NCBI GenBank assembly: GCA_001803815.1
Contig: MHEL01000166.1
Coordinates: 1 to 7,512 of the forward strand
Source: Nitrospirae bacterium RBG_19FT_COMBO_42_15
Lineage (GTDB): Bacteria; Nitrospirota; CAKKRA01; 9FT-COMBO-42-15
DNA: 7,512 nt
Direction: 5' to 3'
Within the stretch, counting starts at the first letter, position 1. Each line of letters opens with the position of its first letter. Positions 6,100-7,512 of this stretch are shown piece by piece. The position numbers and the translations under genes are program-made. The notes beneath the pieces are model-generated. The model worked only from the letters and a program-made list of their open reading frames with translations. It had not been told where the DNA came from and did no database searches.

Positions 6100-6128
6100 A
6101 TAGGGGCGGCAGAAACAACCGTCCCTAT
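6100..6128 (-). other. Hairpin in the acpP-fabF gap
   Basis: On the minus strand, ATAGGGACGG (6128-6119) can pair with CCGCCCCTAT (6109-6100) at 9 of 10 positions, with a nine-base loop. AT-rich flanks (TTTAAATT and AATATTATTTAA) extend the pairing imperfectly. It lies in the 81-base gap between the acpP stop and the fabF start. No run of T follows, so it is not a classical terminator. It could stabilise the acpP message or partly reduce read-through, which would suit the much higher cellular need for ACP than for FabF. Confidence 0.5.
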
Positions 6129-6152
6129 AATTTAAATTATCTAAGAATTTAC

Positions 6153-6386
6153 TTAAACCTTCTCTTTGATATAGTCAATAGCATTCTGAACCGTTGCTAT
6201 CTTCTCAGCATCCTCATCTGGTATCTCTATGCCAAATTCCTCTTCAAAGGCCATGACAAGCTCTACTGTATCAAGAGAATCCGCGCCCAAATCATCCACA
6301 AAGGATGACTCAAAATTAACCTCATCCTCGCTAAGACCAAGCTGCTCTGCTATTATCTTTTTTACCTTCTCATCAACATTTGCCAT
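6153..6386 (-). CDS. acpP: Acyl carrier protein
   Basis: Small acidic carrier that holds growing acyl chains on a 4'-phosphopantetheine arm and hands them between the fatty-acid synthesis enzymes. The 77-residue product begins [18 protein letters not shown] and has the attachment motif DSL with Ser37 in [19 protein letters not shown], matching the E. coli protein in length and position. I chose the ATG at 6384-6386 over an in-frame GTG at 6396-6398, because the GTG lies inside the Shine-Dalgarno (AAAGGAGGTGA, 6395-6405). That sequence is very strong, as suits one of the most abundant cell proteins. It follows fabG after 39 bases and is followed by a hairpin before fabF. Nothing in the sequence is abnormal. 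Confidence 0.97.
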   Translation of the reverse strand: MANVDEKVKKIIAEQLGLSEDEVNFESSFVDDLGADSLDTVELVMAFEEEFGIEIPDEDAEKIATVQNAIDYIKEKV

Positions 6387-6394
6387 TAATACCT

Positions 6395-6405
6395 TCACCT
6401 CCTTT
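6395..6405 (-). promoter_or_regulatory. Strong Shine-Dalgarno of acpP
   Basis: The minus strand reads AAAGGAGGTGA, a long match to the 16S rRNA tail, ending eight bases before the ATG at 6386. It overlaps the alternative GTG (6396-6398) and so rules against a four-residue N-terminal extension. Confidence 0.85.
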
Positions 6406-6425
6406 AAAATTTTTTATAACGGGGT

Positions 6426-7166
6426 TTACATCCACATCCCGCCGTTTACATGAATTACCTGTCCAGTGATATAGTTTGCCTTATCAGAAGCCAAAAACCT
6501 TACTGCATTTGCCACATCCTCAGATGTGCCGAGCCTTCCCATTGGTATCTGTTTGGCAAGATTATCCCTTACATCCTGAGAAAGCGCCTGTGTCATTGCA
6601 GTATCTATAAAACCAGGCGCAACGGCATTAGCATTTATACCCCTGTTCGCATATTCCCTTGCAACAGTCTTTGTAAGGCCGATTACACCTGCCTTTGATG
6701 CAACATAATTTGCCTGGCCTGCATTTCCCATAACGCCTACTATAGACGCAATGCTAATTATCTTGCCGCTCCTCTGTTTTGACATAGGCCGGATTACAGC
6801 CTTTATACAGTTAAATGTGCCTTTCAAGTTTATATCCAATACAAGGTCCCAATCCTCTTCTTTCATCCTTACAATCAGATTGTCCCTTGTGATGCCAGCA
6901 TTATTAACAAGTATGTCTATCTTTTTAAACTCCCCTATAGCCTTGTCAATCATCCCCTCTACTTCGGCAAAATCAGCGACATTTGCCTTTAAAGCAAGGG
7001 CCTTTACGCCCATTGCGCTAATCTCTTTTGCTGTCTCCTCTGCCTTCTCAAGATTGACATCGGATATTATCACATCAGCGCCTTCACGGGCAAGGGAAAT
7101 AGCAATTGCCTTTCCAATGCCCTGAGCAGCGCCTGTAACTAATGCAGCCTTTCCTTTCAGTTCCAT
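6426..7166 (-). CDS. fabG: 3-oxoacyl-[ACP] reductase
   Basis: NADPH-dependent short-chain dehydrogenase/reductase that carries out the first reduction of each elongation cycle, beta-ketoacyl-ACP to 3-hydroxyacyl-ACP. The 246 residues match the usual length. The nucleotide-binding loop TGAAQGIG is at 11-18 and NNAG at 88-91, and the catalytic set is Asn113, Ser141, Tyr154 and Lys158 (YVASK). The C-terminus ends GQVIHVNGGMWM, as FabG does. The ATG start has an AAAGGGGA ribosome-binding site five or so bases away and overlaps the fabD stop by 10 bases, so the two are probably translationally coupled. Position between fabD and acpP, plus the motifs, makes FabG much more likely than another SDR. 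Confidence 0.97.
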   Translation of the reverse strand: MELKGKAALVTGAAQGIGKAIAISLAREGADVIISDVNLEKAEETAKEISAMGVKALALKANVADFAEVEGMIDKAIGEFKKIDILVNNAGITRDNLIVRMKEEDWDLVLDINLKGTFNCIKAVIRPMSKQRSGKIISIASIVGVMGNAGQANYVASKAGVIGLTKTVAREYANRGINANAVAPGFIDTAMTQALSQDVRDNLAKQIPMGRLGTSEDVANAVRFLASDKANYITGQVIHVNGGMWM

Positions 7167-7512
7167 TGAATCCCCTTTAATTGTTCAACGTCCTTTTTAT
7201 CCTCAACATTAAAAATCTTTACATCCTTATTTATTCTCTTCACCAATCCTGACAGCACAGTTCCAGGCCCAACTTCTATAAATGTATCCACGCCCATCTC
7301 TATCATGCGCATCACAGAATCCACCCATAATAAAGGATATGAAAGCTGTTTTACAAGCGAATCCTTAAGCTCTGCTGAATCAGTAATTGCCTTTGCATCG
7401 GCATTATTAATTAGCGGCATATTTAGATTTTTAATATCAATCTTATTTAATTCAGCCTCCAACCTTTTGCCTACAGGCTCCATCAATTTACAATGCGACG
7501 GCACGCTTACTG
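7157..7512 (-). CDS. fabD: Malonyl-CoA:ACP transacylase, C-terminal part
   Basis: Moves malonyl groups from CoA to ACP to start fatty-acid elongation. Only the last 117 complete codons are in the window; the frame runs open off the right edge, so the catalytic Ser (GHSLGE region) is not seen. The visible part starts VSVPSHCKLM, containing the catalytic His that matches E. coli His201. Then come the INNADA segment, the QLSYPLLWVDSV motif (E. coli QLYNPVQWTKSV), and EVGPGTVLSGLVKRI. The C-terminal length after the His (about 111 residues) fits an intact gene. The stop TGA overlaps the start of fabG by 10 bases. The GTG at 7502-7504 is an internal codon, not a start. Confidence 0.95.
   Translation of the reverse strand, partial: VSVPSHCKLMEPVGKRLEAELNKIDIKNLNMPLINNADAKAITDSAELKDSLVKQLSYPLLWVDSVMRMIEMGVDTFIEVGPGTVLSGLVKRINKDVKIFNVEDKKDVEQLKGIQWN

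Noticed and set aside
6751..7125. 124-residue plus-strand open frame
   Set aside because: Antisense to fabG, whose motifs are complete; no upstream ribosome-binding site or recognisable domain.
1..7512. A new defence, mobile or biosynthetic system
   Set aside because: Every substantial frame belongs to a well-known housekeeping family; no unknown gene of credible coding character remains.

Overview
The window is a run of housekeeping genes, all on the minus strand, so transcription goes from high to low coordinates. In order of transcription they are fabD (3' part only), fabG, acpP, fabF, rnc, ispE, spoVG, a tRNA-Gln gene, prs, rplY (the long CTC form) and pth. I see no phage, transposase, CRISPR or defence genes, and no unknown protein family. 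The new information is in gene starts, intergenic repeats and gene order.

Regions: (1) 7512-4830 is a type II fatty-acid synthesis cluster: malonyl loading onto ACP (FabD), first reduction (FabG), the carrier (AcpP) and the condensing enzyme (FabF). (2) 4807-2886 holds rnc, ispE and spoVG, closely packed or overlapping with fabF and one another. (3) 2885-2450 is mostly non-coding. It has an AT-rich repeat, tRNA-Gln(TTG), and a composite palindromic repeat just downstream of the tRNA. (4) 2449-25 is prs, rplY and pth, with a second AT-rich repeat in the rplY-pth gap.

The order ispE-spoVG-(tRNA-Gln)-prs-ctc-pth combines two known neighbourhoods. Bacillus has ispE-purR-yabJ-spoVG-glmU-prs-ctc-pth, and Pseudomonas and relatives have ispE-tRNA-Gln-prs-rplY-pth. 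Together with moderate-to-low GC (judged by eye), a long CTC-type L25, a spoVG with no sporulation genes in view, and fabF next to rnc, this suggests a deep-branching Gram-negative lineage of the Desulfobacterota/Nitrospirota type. That is inference; no marker here fixes the phylum.

The most useful correction concerns fabF. Its first usual start codon (ATG, 6038) would remove 11 conserved residues. The full-length 413-residue frame begins at a CTG codon (6071) behind a near-perfect Shine-Dalgarno sequence, and from there the catalytic residues fall at exactly the E. coli FabF positions.
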